From: Treponema sp. | GTDB taxonomy: Bacteria; Spirochaetota; Spirochaetia; Treponematales; Breznakiellaceae | DNA length: 5,837 nt | Reading direction: 5' to 3' | Assembly: GCA_031263435.1 (NCBI GenBank) | Contig: JAISFT010000004.1 | Coordinates: forward strand, 1-5,837 | Part shown: one piece after another, positions 1 to 5,837 of the stretch | Layout: every line of letters begins with the position of its first letter | Position numbering within the stretch: the first letter of the stretch is position 1 | Program-made: the position numbers and the translations under genes | The notes under the pieces: model-generated | The model's input: the letters and a program-made list of their open reading frames with translations, nothing else | Databases searched by the model: none | What the model was told of the DNA's origin: nothing

Positions 1-359
1 GGGAAGCGGATATCCTGGGGGTACTGTTCCTCCCCGGCATGGTAAAGCTCAATGGCCCGCTCCCAGTACTCCGAGTATTCCGCTGCCTGGGCCTCCTCCA
101 TCAGGGCCAGGGCAGAATCAGCGGCGCCCGGCAGACCGGGCTCCCGGTTCTGGGCGCCGGCCTGCGGGGTTCCCAGGGAACAGACAAGGACCAGCAGGAT
201 AAGATTTTTCCCCGGCGTGCCATGCGTGCCCGAAGATCTGCGCCCCCGCCAGGGCAGGAGGCAGGCCGCCGGAGCGGCAACACCGGCAAGAATTCGCCGC
301 CACAGGGGTGTTGCCCGCCTGTAGGCCGCCGCAAATTCAAACCAGCTTGTTTTTATCAT
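1..359 (-). CDS. Possible separate or internally initiated TPR protein (alternative to fusion, partial)
   Basis: An ATG at 359, in frame with the transglutaminase (its residue 701), is preceded by GGAGG with eight-base spacing, the best ribosome site in the window after that of the arabinofuranosidase. From this ATG the product begins MIKTSWFEFAAAYRRATPLW, has a hydrophobic stretch around residues 23-37, then NLILLVLVCSLGTPQAGAQ, which resembles a signal-peptide core with an AGA|Q cleavage site. It then enters a TPR-like helix pair (AEYSEYWERAIELYHAGEEQ, then YP) before the window ends. This supports a periplasmic TPR protein, and TPR proteins commonly accompany MoxR/DUF58-type loci. A second TGA at 358-356, in another frame, would make a standard ATGA overlap. 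The sequence as given has no stop separating it from the transglutaminase, so this is an alternative reading. Confidence 0.45.
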   Translation of the reverse strand, partial: MIKTSWFEFAAAYRRATPLWRRILAGVAAPAACLLPWRGRRSSGTHGTPGKNLILLVLVCSLGTPQAGAQNREPGLPGAADSALALMEEAQAAEYSEYWERAIELYHAGEEQYPQDIRF

Positions 360-2459
360 GGTAAGATCCTCCGCTCCAAAATCCGGGGCAAAACGGGCGG
401 CGGTCTTCCACCGGTAAAGCCCGTAGACCGGGGAACTATCCGGGGAGAGCGCGCCGGGGATTTCCCGGAACAGGCGGTCGATCTGCCGGGCCCACTCCGC
501 CTCTCCGCTGCCTTTGGGCCGCCGCAGCCCCGCCAGGCGGAGCAGGTGCAGGGCCCGGCCCCAGGTTTGTACGGCCCTTTTCCGTTCCCCCCGGACAAGG
601 CAGCAGGCCAAAAAGGGCCCCAGTCGAAAGAGGGCGAGGAACAGGATCAGGGCGCAGACCAGAACCGCCGTCCAGTACTTTTGGACCGTCTCCGCAAAGC
701 CGGTCCCTGGGGAAAGACGGGGCTCCTCTTCCGCCATATCCGGTCCTTCCCGGGGCCGCAGGGAATTCAGGTTCCCAAAGATCTCCCGCATCAGGCGTTC
801 AAAAAGTTCCTGGGGTACCCCCGCGGAGATGCGGAATTCTTCCCCCTCCGCCAGATTATTCGTGGTGGGATCGTATTCGATCCAGCCATAACCGGGGAAC
901 CAGACCTCTACCCAGGCGTGGGCCATGTCGGAGCGGATGGGGTAATAGTCGAAGGTATTGGTCGCGGGGTCCAGGAAGAAACCGGCCCCAACACGGGCGG
1001 GGATGCCCAGGGAACGGAGCAGCAGGGCGAAGGAAAAGGCAAAATACGAACAATAGCCCTTCTTCGAAACAAAGAGAAAATGGTTTAACTGATCCCCGTC
1101 CGGGGCTATCCCGGCCCGCAGGCTGTAACGGTAATCCCCAAATTTAAGCCACTCGTAGATCGACTGTACCCGGTCCCAGTAGTTTTCCAGCCCCCCGCTG
1201 ATATCTTCCGCATAGGAGCGGAGCCGCTGGTCGCCGCCGTATTCGGTATAGAGCCGGTACTCAGCCTCCCCCATTTCCAGCGCCGCCGCCGAAGGGGGCC
1301 AGAGTTCCAGGTTGATAAGCTCGATGGGGATAACATTACTGGTGATGCTGCTTACCGCGTAGACTGAGCTGAAGGAGGATGCGTCCCAGTCCTCGTAGGG
1401 GACCACCTGAACAGGCTGATTCATGCCGATAAAAGCCCGGGAATCGAAATTCACCAGGTAGTATTCCTGATTGACAATCCGGGTGGCCCGCAGTTTTTCC
1501 GCGGCCTCCAGGCCGGGCAGGGTCATGGTCCGATCCGGCAGGCGCTCGGGGTGATCCCGGCCGTCAACATCGTCCAGGCGGAAAAAGCCCTGCCCCTTGT
1601 TGTAACCGGACAGCACATAGCGGCGCAGCAGGATATGGGTGTCGCCGGGATCCTTTTTCATGATCAGCACCAGATCGTCGCTCATGCTGATCTGGCTTTC
1701 GAGCTTGAGGATCTTTGAAAAATCCAGGCTGAACAGGTTGGGGGCCAGGAGGCCGCCGCCCTGTTCCACGGCCTTTTCCTGGGAGGGCCCGATAAAGAGG
1801 ACGCTTCCCAGGACCACCAGGAACAAGAGCAGCACGGCGGCGCTGGTCCGTTCCCCCCGGCGCAGCCGGTATTCCACCGGCAGGGTCCGGATCAGGGCGG
1901 CCAGTTCCAAAAAGCCGATGATCCCAAAAACGGCGATCATCACCACCGGCCAGCGGTACAGGCCGACGGCGCTGGTATGGGCAAGGCTGTAGGTCAACAG
2001 GAGGATGAGCAGGTCCACCCCGCAGCTTGCCCTGAGGAATCGCCGGGAAGCGGCGGAGAAAAAAACGCTTAGGGCCGTCCAGTAATAGGGAACCAGGAAC
2101 ACAAAGACATTGCGGTCATAGTCCAAGAGCAGGCCGTCCAGAATGGGGGCTATTCCCAGGGAATTGGACCCCATTCCGCGGAGGCCGGGAACAAAAATCC
2201 GGGGCAGGGCGATAAGAAAACGCAGGACCCAAGGCAAAAGGGCCAGAATCAGGAGGCTGCGGAGGGGGCGGAGGCGGCGTAGAGGGCCCTTCCCCCGCCG
2301 GCGGAGTACAAGCAGGACGGGGGCCAGAAACCCCGCCCCCAGGGCCGCGGCAAATACCGGCAGATCCGCCAGATCACCGGCCAGGAGGGCCAGTTGGAAC
2401 AGGATAAGGAAAAGGGCGCCGGAACGCAGGGCCGCAGGCCAGGCCAGGGCGATCTTCAC
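1..2459 (-). CDS. TgpA-like membrane transglutaminase, continuing into a TPR segment (3' end outside the window)
   Basis: At least 819 residues are visible. Seven membrane helices lie at about 13-29, 33-52, 67-87, 117-136, 147-163, 168-190 and 206-223, as in the DUF3488/TgpA N-terminal domain, with Arg-rich loops at 53-67, 139-143 and 191-204 placing the following domain outside the cytoplasm. The transglutaminase core has GYCSYFA (Cys470), AHAWVEV (His514) and EYDPT (Asp530), an apparently intact triad. It may be an amidase, peptidase or cross-linker; the substrate is unknown. Helix eight (596-618) precedes a cytoplasmic DUF4129-like tail (about 622-697). The frame then stays open into a signal-peptide-like stretch (752-769) and a TPR-like repeat (about 785-815). 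The start is GTG, overlapping the DUF58 stop; an in-frame TGA at 2513-2511 rules out a longer protein and no better start lies between. The extra 3' part is unusual for TgpA and may be a separate gene. Confidence 0.92.
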   Translation of the reverse strand, partial: MKIALAWPAALRSGALFLILFQLALLAGDLADLPVFAAALGAGFLAPVLLVLRRRGKGPLRRLRPLRSLLILALLPWVLRFLIALPRIFVPGLRGMGSNSLGIAPILDGLLLDYDRNVFVFLVPYYWTALSVFFSAASRRFLRASCGVDLLILLLTYSLAHTSAVGLYRWPVVMIAVFGIIGFLELAALIRTLPVEYRLRRGERTSAAVLLLFLVVLGSVLFIGPSQEKAVEQGGGLLAPNLFSLDFSKILKLESQISMSDDLVLIMKKDPGDTHILLRRYVLSGYNKGQGFFRLDDVDGRDHPERLPDRTMTLPGLEAAEKLRATRIVNQEYYLVNFDSRAFIGMNQPVQVVPYEDWDASSFSSVYAVSSITSNVIPIELINLELWPPSAAALEMGEAEYRLYTEYGGDQRLRSYAEDISGGLENYWDRVQSIYEWLKFGDYRYSLRAGIAPDGDQLNHFLFVSKKGYCSYFAFSFALLLRSLGIPARVGAGFFLDPATNTFDYYPIRSDMAHAWVEVWFPGYGWIEYDPTTNNLAEGEEFRISAGVPQELFERLMREIFGNLNSLRPREGPDMAEEEPRLSPGTGFAETVQKYWTAVLVCALILFLALFRLGPFLACCLVRGERKRAVQTWGRALHLLRLAGLRRPKGSGEAEWARQIDRLFREIPGALSPDSSPVYGLYRWKTAARFAPDFGAEDLTMIKTSWFEFAAAYRRATPLWRRILAGVAAPAACLLPWRGRRSSGTHGTPGKNLILLVLVCSLGTPQAGAQNREPGLPGAADSALALMEEAQAAEYSEYWERAIELYHAGEEQYPQDIRF
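368..372 (-). promoter_or_regulatory. Internal Shine-Dalgarno sequence before ATG 359
   Basis: GGAGG sits eight bases before an in-frame ATG at the point where the DUF4129-like tail of the transglutaminase would be expected to end. It suggests an ancestral or still active separate start for the TPR segment. Confidence 0.55.
2426..2450. repeat. 25-base direct repeat, copy 1 (transglutaminase N-terminus)
   Basis: This stretch matches 2947-2971 at 24 of 25 positions. Read on the minus strand in the transglutaminase frame it encodes ALAWPAAL at residues 4-11. The single mismatch is a synonymous third position in the Pro codon. Confidence 0.7.
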
Positions 2460-3982
2460 GACCGGGCCCCCTGCCCTGTTCCGGCGGCGTATCCTGCGTC
2501 CGTGGCGTATTCAGTACCGGCGGAAGGTTCCGCGTTGGCAGGATATTCCAGCCCCAGGGCCCGGGCGCGGAGGGCGTTCCGGGACCCGTAGAGGCGGGCG
2601 CAGGTTTCCGCGGTCTCCCGCAGGGAGACCTCCCGCAGCCCCGCCTTTCGCGGGGAGGCCGGCCCGTCTTCCGGGCGCCCGGTTTCGGAATAATAAAGGA
2701 AGATGATGTCGCAGGGCGGAGAGGCGGCCTCCCCACCGGCCCGGCGGCTGAGGAACCGGTCCAAAGCGCTTGCCCCGCCGGTGGTCCGGGGCAGGGCCAG
2801 GATGAAGGTCCCCCGATCCGCGGCCAGGGGAAGCTCCTGCATACCGTTGTCCGCCATCCGCTGTTTTCCCTGCCTCTTTCGGTCCCGGTCCTTCCGTCCT
2901 GGCAACGGCGGGACCGGCACGGCCGGCAACGACGAGGCCGGCACGGGCAGGGCCGCGGGCCAGGCCAGGGCCTCCCCAAGTTCCGCCGCATCCCCGCCCC
3001 GGATCTTCCCGCCGGTGCAGCCGATCAGTACATCCATACCCCGGCCGGCAAGGTCCAGGGCCATCGTCAAAGCCTGGGTGCAGAGCAGATCCACCGCCTG
3101 CCGCCCCGCTGCGGGCCGGTAGAGCAGAGTGTCGGTCTCCGTGTCCACCAGGATGAGGAGCCGGGAGCGGGGCGGGGGTTCGGTTTCACCTTCCCGGACG
3201 AACAGGGAGTTGGAGGGGCCGTGGCTGTAGAGCTTCCAGTTGATCCGCCGGGGATCATCCCCCGGAATATAGGGCCGGTGATCGACAAGATCGTCGCTGC
3301 GCCGGTAATGGGGACCGCTGTGCTGCTCCCGGCCGCCGGGCCGGGGCTGCACCGGGATCGATTCTTCCGCGGGCCGGGGGCCTGCCAGGACCCGGACCTC
3401 ATCCCCCTGGTACAGGGGCCAGAAAAAGTCGAAGATGCCGAAGGCGTCGAATACCGAAAATTCATCCGCGGTTGAATAGTAAGCCCCCCGCAGGGGTATG
3501 GTCAGCGGGAGGTCCTGCAGGCCGGGATCGAAGACATGCTCCACCCGGCGGCCGTCCCTGGTTTCCAGACACAGGCGGTAGCGGACCAGAATCCCCGGAA
3601 CCCGGAAAAAACGGGGCCCCGGACGGCGGACAAGCTCCACCACCGTCCCCGCGGCAATGCTCCGGGGACTGATCTGCACCTGGATTCCCAGGGCCCCCTT
3701 CCGGTAAACAAGGGCGATAACAAAGCCCAGAACCAGGCAGTAAGTCCACACGGAGAGGAGAATCACCCCCAAAAGGGTCAGAACCAGTTCCTGCCGCAGG
3801 TTCCCCACCGTCAGGGCAGCGGCAGTAATGACCAGGAGAAAAAACCCGGAGGGGGACAGCCGCATCCGGGGCAGGAGCGGAGGCGATTGTATGGAACGGG
3901 AACCCCCCGCGGTCACGGAAGGGCTCAGGTCCCCCTGTCCGGAGATCGGTCCCGCCAGGGCCGGGGATTCCGCTTCTGCCAT
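2456..3982 (-). CDS. DUF58 membrane protein with degenerate vWA-like domain
   Basis: This 508-residue protein has a Ser/Pro-rich N-terminus (1-45), two membrane helices at about 47-62 and 66-93, a beta-rich stretch (100-205), and the DUF58 signature RPYIPGDDPRRINWK at 236-250 followed by LFVREGE. A vWA-like fold begins at about 274. DUF58 proteins are usually partners of MoxR-type ATPases and transglutaminases in envelope or chaperone-like roles; the exact function is unknown. The vWA metal site, normally DxSxS, reads DTETD at 280-284, so ordinary metal coordination is doubtful. Residues 345-381 are an unusual Pro/Val-rich then Lys/Arg-rich insert (GRKDRDRKRQGKQR), and 478-508 are a low-complexity Ala/Gly/Thr/Tyr tail. 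The ATG has no visible Shine-Dalgarno sequence; no ATG, GTG or TTG lies in frame in the gap upstream, and the next in-frame ATG (residue 40) lacks one too. The stop overlaps the transglutaminase start (GTGA). Confidence 0.93.
   Translation of the reverse strand: MAEAESPALAGPISGQGDLSPSVTAGGSRSIQSPPLLPRMRLSPSGFFLLVITAAALTVGNLRQELVLTLLGVILLSVWTYCLVLGFVIALVYRKGALGIQVQISPRSIAAGTVVELVRRPGPRFFRVPGILVRYRLCLETRDGRRVEHVFDPGLQDLPLTIPLRGAYYSTADEFSVFDAFGIFDFFWPLYQGDEVRVLAGPRPAEESIPVQPRPGGREQHSGPHYRRSDDLVDHRPYIPGDDPRRINWKLYSHGPSNSLFVREGETEPPPRSRLLILVDTETDTLLYRPAAGRQAVDLLCTQALTMALDLAGRGMDVLIGCTGGKIRGGDAAELGEALAWPAALPVPASSLPAVPVPPLPGRKDRDRKRQGKQRMADNGMQELPLAADRGTFILALPRTTGGASALDRFLSRRAGGEAASPPCDIIFLYYSETGRPEDGPASPRKAGLREVSLRETAETCARLYGSRNALRARALGLEYPANAEPSAGTEYATDAGYAAGTGQGARS
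2947..2971. repeat. 25-base direct repeat, copy 2 (inside the DUF58 gene)
   Basis: This is the second copy of the 2426-2450 sequence, also read in the coding frame as ALAWPAAL, at residues 338-345 of the DUF58 protein, just before its Pro/Val-rich insert. Confidence 0.7.
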
Positions 3983-4025
3983 AGGGGGAGCATAACACAG
4001 AAGCCAGGACAGGAGGAGGGGGCGG
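3983..4025 (-). other. 43-base gap between the zinc-ribbon and DUF58 genes
   Basis: The sense strand is pyrimidine-rich, with CCTCCTCCT and CCCCCT runs. I see no Shine-Dalgarno sequence in front of the DUF58 ATG, no convincing -10/-35 pair and no terminator hairpin. Confidence 0.6.
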
Positions 4026-4316
4026 TCACGTTAATTTGGTGCCTGGCACCATCCACTTATTCCCCGCCGGATTCGGACAATACGCTTTTTTAGGCCGCGC
4101 CCGGAACTGGACAAAACAGCCGCAGTAGGCGCAGAGTACCCCTTCCCGCAGGCCCGCGCAGGCGGAACACCGCGCGAGACGCGCCTTGTAAACAGCGGCA
4201 TCGGCGCAAAGGGACGGGGCCAGGGGAACGGCCGCCGCTATTTCGGCGGCCGTTCCCGGTGTGACGATTCCGGCTTCCCTTTCGCAGCGCGGGCACGGCC
4301 GTTCCGGTAAGGTCAA
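4026..4316 (-). CDS. Small cysteine-rich zinc-ribbon protein, DUF6171-like
   Basis: This is a 96-residue soluble protein with cysteines arranged as zinc-binding knuckles: CPRC at residues 8-11, CSAC at 50-53, CAYCGC at 62-67 and a final Cys at 80. The order [22 protein letters not shown] resembles the uncharacterised DUF6171 family as I remember it. Zinc binding is likely from the pattern; the role is unknown. The start is a TTG that overlaps the arabinofuranosidase stop (TTGA), with GGAG five bases upstream. It begins just before the first CPRC pair, and no later start would keep that pair. Two oddities stand out. Codons for residues 20-31 lie in a perfect 14-bp inverted repeat. The last eight residues, MVPGTKLT after Trp88, are encoded by a palindromic repeat-like sequence. 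The family would be expected to end near Trp88, so the tail looks acquired. A 43-base gap separates this gene from the DUF58 gene. Confidence 0.82.
   Translation of the reverse strand: MTLPERPCPRCEREAGIVTPGTAAEIAAAVPLAPSLCADAAVYKARLARCSACAGLREGVLCAYCGCFVQFRARPKKAYCPNPAGNKWMVPGTKLT
4037..4051. repeat. 15-base palindrome TGGTGCC-T-GGCACCA at the 3' end of the zinc-ribbon gene
   Basis: Two 7-base arms are perfect reverse complements around one central T. The motif supplies codons right after Trp88 of the zinc-ribbon protein, whose family would be expected to end there. Short GC-rich palindromes of this type resemble REP-like dispersed elements, some of which are moved by REP-associated Y1 transposases. 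Whether this one is dispersed cannot be judged from one copy in one window. Confidence 0.6.
4224..4257. repeat. Perfect 14-bp inverted repeat with 6-base loop inside the zinc-ribbon gene
   Basis: The arms GGGAACGGCCGCCG (4224-4237) and CGGCGGCCGTTCCC (4244-4257) are exact reverse complements around the loop CTATTT. In the mRNA this would be a very stable GC-rich hairpin, AAATAG in the loop, between the arabinofuranosidase and DUF58 genes. No run of U follows, so it is not a standard intrinsic terminator. It is translated as [11 protein letters not shown]. Confidence 0.9.
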
Positions 4317-5815
4317 TCGAGCTCCAGGGTAACGACAGACTTAGGCGGAAGATCGACGGTAACAACACCGCCTGAAACCACAGCCTCTGAAAAGTCTTTC
4401 AGCATTACAGCATCGGGTTTTTCAAAGGTGTTGTGATCCTGGAGTTTTTCGGATGTGATGATCTGCCCTTTTACTTTTACCGAAGGGCTTACCACACAGC
4501 CGCGCAGCTCAATTTTTACGCTTTGTTCCTTTACCGGATCAATGTTGGTAAGGGACAAGTGGATTTTGCCGTTGTCGTCCAGGGACGCGCTGGCGCTGAG
4601 GGCGGGAACACTGCCCGATGTTTCACTTTCCACATAGACCGGCAGCTTTACCGCGTCCTGGTGAACCTTGTACATATCGAAGGCATGATAGGTCGGCGTC
4701 AGAACTATCCTGGGCCCCTCGGTCAGGATCACACTCTGAAGCACATTGATAGTCTGGGCGATATTCGCCATAAAGACCCGCTCGGCGTAGTTATTGAAGA
4801 TGTTGAAATGGATCCCCGCCACCAGGGCATCCCTCAGACTGTTCTGTTGGTAGAGGAACGCCGGATTGGTTCCCGGTTCCACATCGTACCAGGTTCCCCA
4901 CTCGTCAACAACAAGACCAATTCTGCGTTTCGGATCGAATTCGTCCATAATGGCGCCATGTTTGCGGATGAGTTCATCGGTATGATAAGCCCTCTGCATG
5001 GTGAGGTACCAGTCGTTCTCGGAAAATTCCGTGGCCGATCCCTTTTTTGCCCAGTCACCGGGAACCGTGTACCAGTGGACGGAAAGGCCGTCCATATACT
5101 TGCATGCTTTTTCCATCAACACCCGGGTCCAGTTATAGTCGGTCCCGTTGCTTCCGCAGGCAATCTTGTAAAGCCGGGCGTCCCCATAGTTCCGGGTATA
5201 AGTTATGTAGCGGCGGTAGTTGTCCGCATAGAACTCAGGCGTCATCTGGCCGCCACAACCCCAGCTTTCATTCCCGATACCCCAGAAACGAACCTTCCAG
5301 GGATCGGCGCGGCCATTCTTTCCGCGCAGATCCGCCATGGGGCTTTCCCCGCCAAAGTTGCAGTACTCCACCCACTGGGCAAGTTCCCGTACCGTACCGC
5401 TTCCCACATTGCCGCAGATGTAGGGTTCGCAACGCGGCCCCCCCGGCCCGGAAAGCTGTTCGCAGAGGTCGAGGAACTCATGGGTACCAAAACTGTTATC
5501 CTCGGTAACACCGCCCCAACTGGCGTTGACCATCTTGGGCCGCTCCGGGCGGGGGCCTATACCATCCTCCCAGTGGTAGTCGTCGGCAAAACAGCCGCCG
5601 GGCCAGCGGAGGTTGGGTATCCTGATATGCCGCAGGGCGGCGGCCACGTCGTTCCGAATCCCCCGGGTATTGGGTATGGAAGCCGCCGCCTCCGGGTCGT
5701 TTCCCACCCAATAACCGCCGTAAATACAGCGGCCCAAATGCTCGGAAAAATGGCCGTAAATGTGACGGCTGATCTTAACATCGCCGTCCTGGGTTTTCAC
5801 TATGATTCTGTTCAT
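4313..5815 (-). CDS. abfA: GH51 alpha-L-arabinofuranosidase, intracellular
   Basis: This 500-residue protein should release terminal alpha-L-arabinofuranosyl units from arabinoxylan- or arabinan-derived oligosaccharides. It has no signal peptide or membrane helix, so it should act in the cytoplasm on imported oligosaccharides. The length is normal for a complete GH51 enzyme. Visible family motifs are [16 protein letters not shown] near residues 19-34, [20 protein letters not shown] at 69-88, [12 protein letters not shown] at 178-189 with the expected acid/base Glu183, and [10 protein letters not shown] at 302-311 with the expected nucleophile Glu305. Residues from about 395 to the end are beta-rich and fit the C-terminal beta-sandwich domain. 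The ATG start is supported by AAGGAG six bases upstream. Its stop overlaps the start of the zinc-ribbon gene. Its base composition, particularly in the 3' part, is less GC-rich than that of the downstream genes, which could reflect a different origin. The family call is secure; the exact substrate is not. Confidence 0.97.
   Translation of the reverse strand: MNRIIVKTQDGDVKISRHIYGHFSEHLGRCIYGGYWVGNDPEAAASIPNTRGIRNDVAAALRHIRIPNLRWPGGCFADDYHWEDGIGPRPERPKMVNASWGGVTEDNSFGTHEFLDLCEQLSGPGGPRCEPYICGNVGSGTVRELAQWVEYCNFGGESPMADLRGKNGRADPWKVRFWGIGNESWGCGGQMTPEFYADNYRRYITYTRNYGDARLYKIACGSNGTDYNWTRVLMEKACKYMDGLSVHWYTVPGDWAKKGSATEFSENDWYLTMQRAYHTDELIRKHGAIMDEFDPKRRIGLVVDEWGTWYDVEPGTNPAFLYQQNSLRDALVAGIHFNIFNNYAERVFMANIAQTINVLQSVILTEGPRIVLTPTYHAFDMYKVHQDAVKLPVYVESETSGSVPALSASASLDDNGKIHLSLTNIDPVKEQSVKIELRGCVVSPSVKVKGQIITSEKLQDHNTFEKPDAVMLKDFSEAVVSGGVVTVDLPPKSVVTLELD
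4322..4325 (-). promoter_or_regulatory. Ribosome binding site deciding the TTG start of the zinc-ribbon gene
   Basis: GGAG lies within the last codons of the arabinofuranosidase gene, five bases before the TTG at 4316. With the TTGA stop/start overlap it supports translational coupling and the unusual TTG start. Confidence 0.6.
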
Positions 5816-5821
5816 GACCTG

Positions 5822-5827
5822 CTCCTT
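5822..5827 (-). promoter_or_regulatory. Ribosome binding site of the arabinofuranosidase gene
   Basis: AAGGAG lies six bases upstream of the ATG at 5815 and fixes that start. The window ends only ten bases further upstream, so no promoter can be assessed. Confidence 0.85.
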
Positions 5828-5837
5828 GTGGGTATAA

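Noticed and set aside
39..1088. Long open frame of 349 codons on the plus strand
   Set aside because: It lies opposite the transglutaminase catalytic core and TPR segment, whose motifs are clear on the minus strand. Its product is Gly/Pro/Arg-rich with no recognisable domain, as expected of an antisense shadow in GC-rich DNA.
2612..2630. 8-bp inverted repeat GGTCTCCC-GCA-GGGAGACC, and a nearby 6-bp one at 2639-2655
   Set aside because: Both lie inside DUF58 coding sequence in very GC-rich DNA, where short hairpins are frequent; no U-run or gene boundary is near.
2143..2706. Arg-rich open frame of 187 codons on the plus strand
   Set aside because: It is antisense to the transglutaminase membrane helices and the DUF58 tail; the Arg/Pro richness is a GC-rich antisense artefact.
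2374..2991. Open frame of 205 codons on the minus strand within the DUF58 gene
   Set aside because: It is another frame of the DUF58 gene and of the transglutaminase start; its product is Pro/Arg/Cys-rich and has no domain.
3462..3998. Minus-strand frame of 178 codons starting upstream of the DUF58 ATG
   Set aside because: It overlaps the DUF58 N-terminal region in another frame, and only the DUF58 frame gives membrane helices and family motifs.
4090..4368. Minus-strand open frame of 92 codons across the arabinofuranosidase/zinc-ribbon junction
   Set aside because: It is out of frame with both real genes, and its product lacks the ordered CxxC pairs seen in the accepted zinc-ribbon frame.
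1..5837. CRISPR array, tRNA, rRNA, insertion sequence or riboswitch
   Set aside because: No regularly spaced repeats, RNA gene folds, transposase motifs or long untranslated leaders were seen; almost the whole window is coding.

Overview
The window is a compact, GC-rich stretch of bacterial chromosome in which every supportable gene lies on the minus strand and is read from right to left. In transcription order these are: a GH51 alpha-L-arabinofuranosidase (5815-4313), a small cysteine-rich zinc-ribbon protein of the DUF6171 type (4316-4026), a membrane-anchored DUF58 protein (3982-2456), and a TgpA-like membrane transglutaminase that starts at 2459 and is still open at the left edge of the window. 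Two junctions are 4-base stop/start overlaps (TTGA at 4316-4313, GTGA at 2459-2456) and the third is a 43-base gap, so the set looks like one operon. No promoter or terminator is visible; the 5' end of the operon may lie beyond 5837 and the 3' end lies beyond 1.

Taxonomy cannot be fixed from the sequence. A cytoplasmic plant-hemicellulose enzyme, a DUF6171-like protein and a DUF58/transglutaminase pair would suit a gut or plant-biomass bacterium. I favour a spirochaete of the Treponema group, with a clostridial or other anaerobe as the alternative; this is inference with modest confidence. The DUF58 and transglutaminase genes are very GC-rich. The arabinofuranosidase gene, especially its 3' part, is visibly less so.

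The DUF58 protein and transglutaminase form a well-known bacterial pair, usually led by a MoxR-type AAA+ ATPase. No MoxR gene is present here; the upstream neighbours are the zinc-ribbon and arabinofuranosidase genes. The transglutaminase has seven N-terminal membrane helices, an extracytoplasmic Cys-His-Asp core (Cys470, His514, Asp530), an eighth helix and a DUF4129-like cytoplasmic tail. It then runs without a stop into a segment with a signal-peptide-like stretch and a TPR-like repeat. This join falls exactly on an internal ATG (359) with a strong Shine-Dalgarno sequence, so it may be a real fusion, two nested products, or a single-base error hiding a normal ATGA overlap.

The other notable structure is in the zinc-ribbon gene. 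It contains a perfect 14-bp inverted repeat (4224-4257), and its last codons come from a 15-base palindrome (4037-4051) that looks like an inserted repeat element. Both lie between the sugar-hydrolase and envelope halves of the operon.
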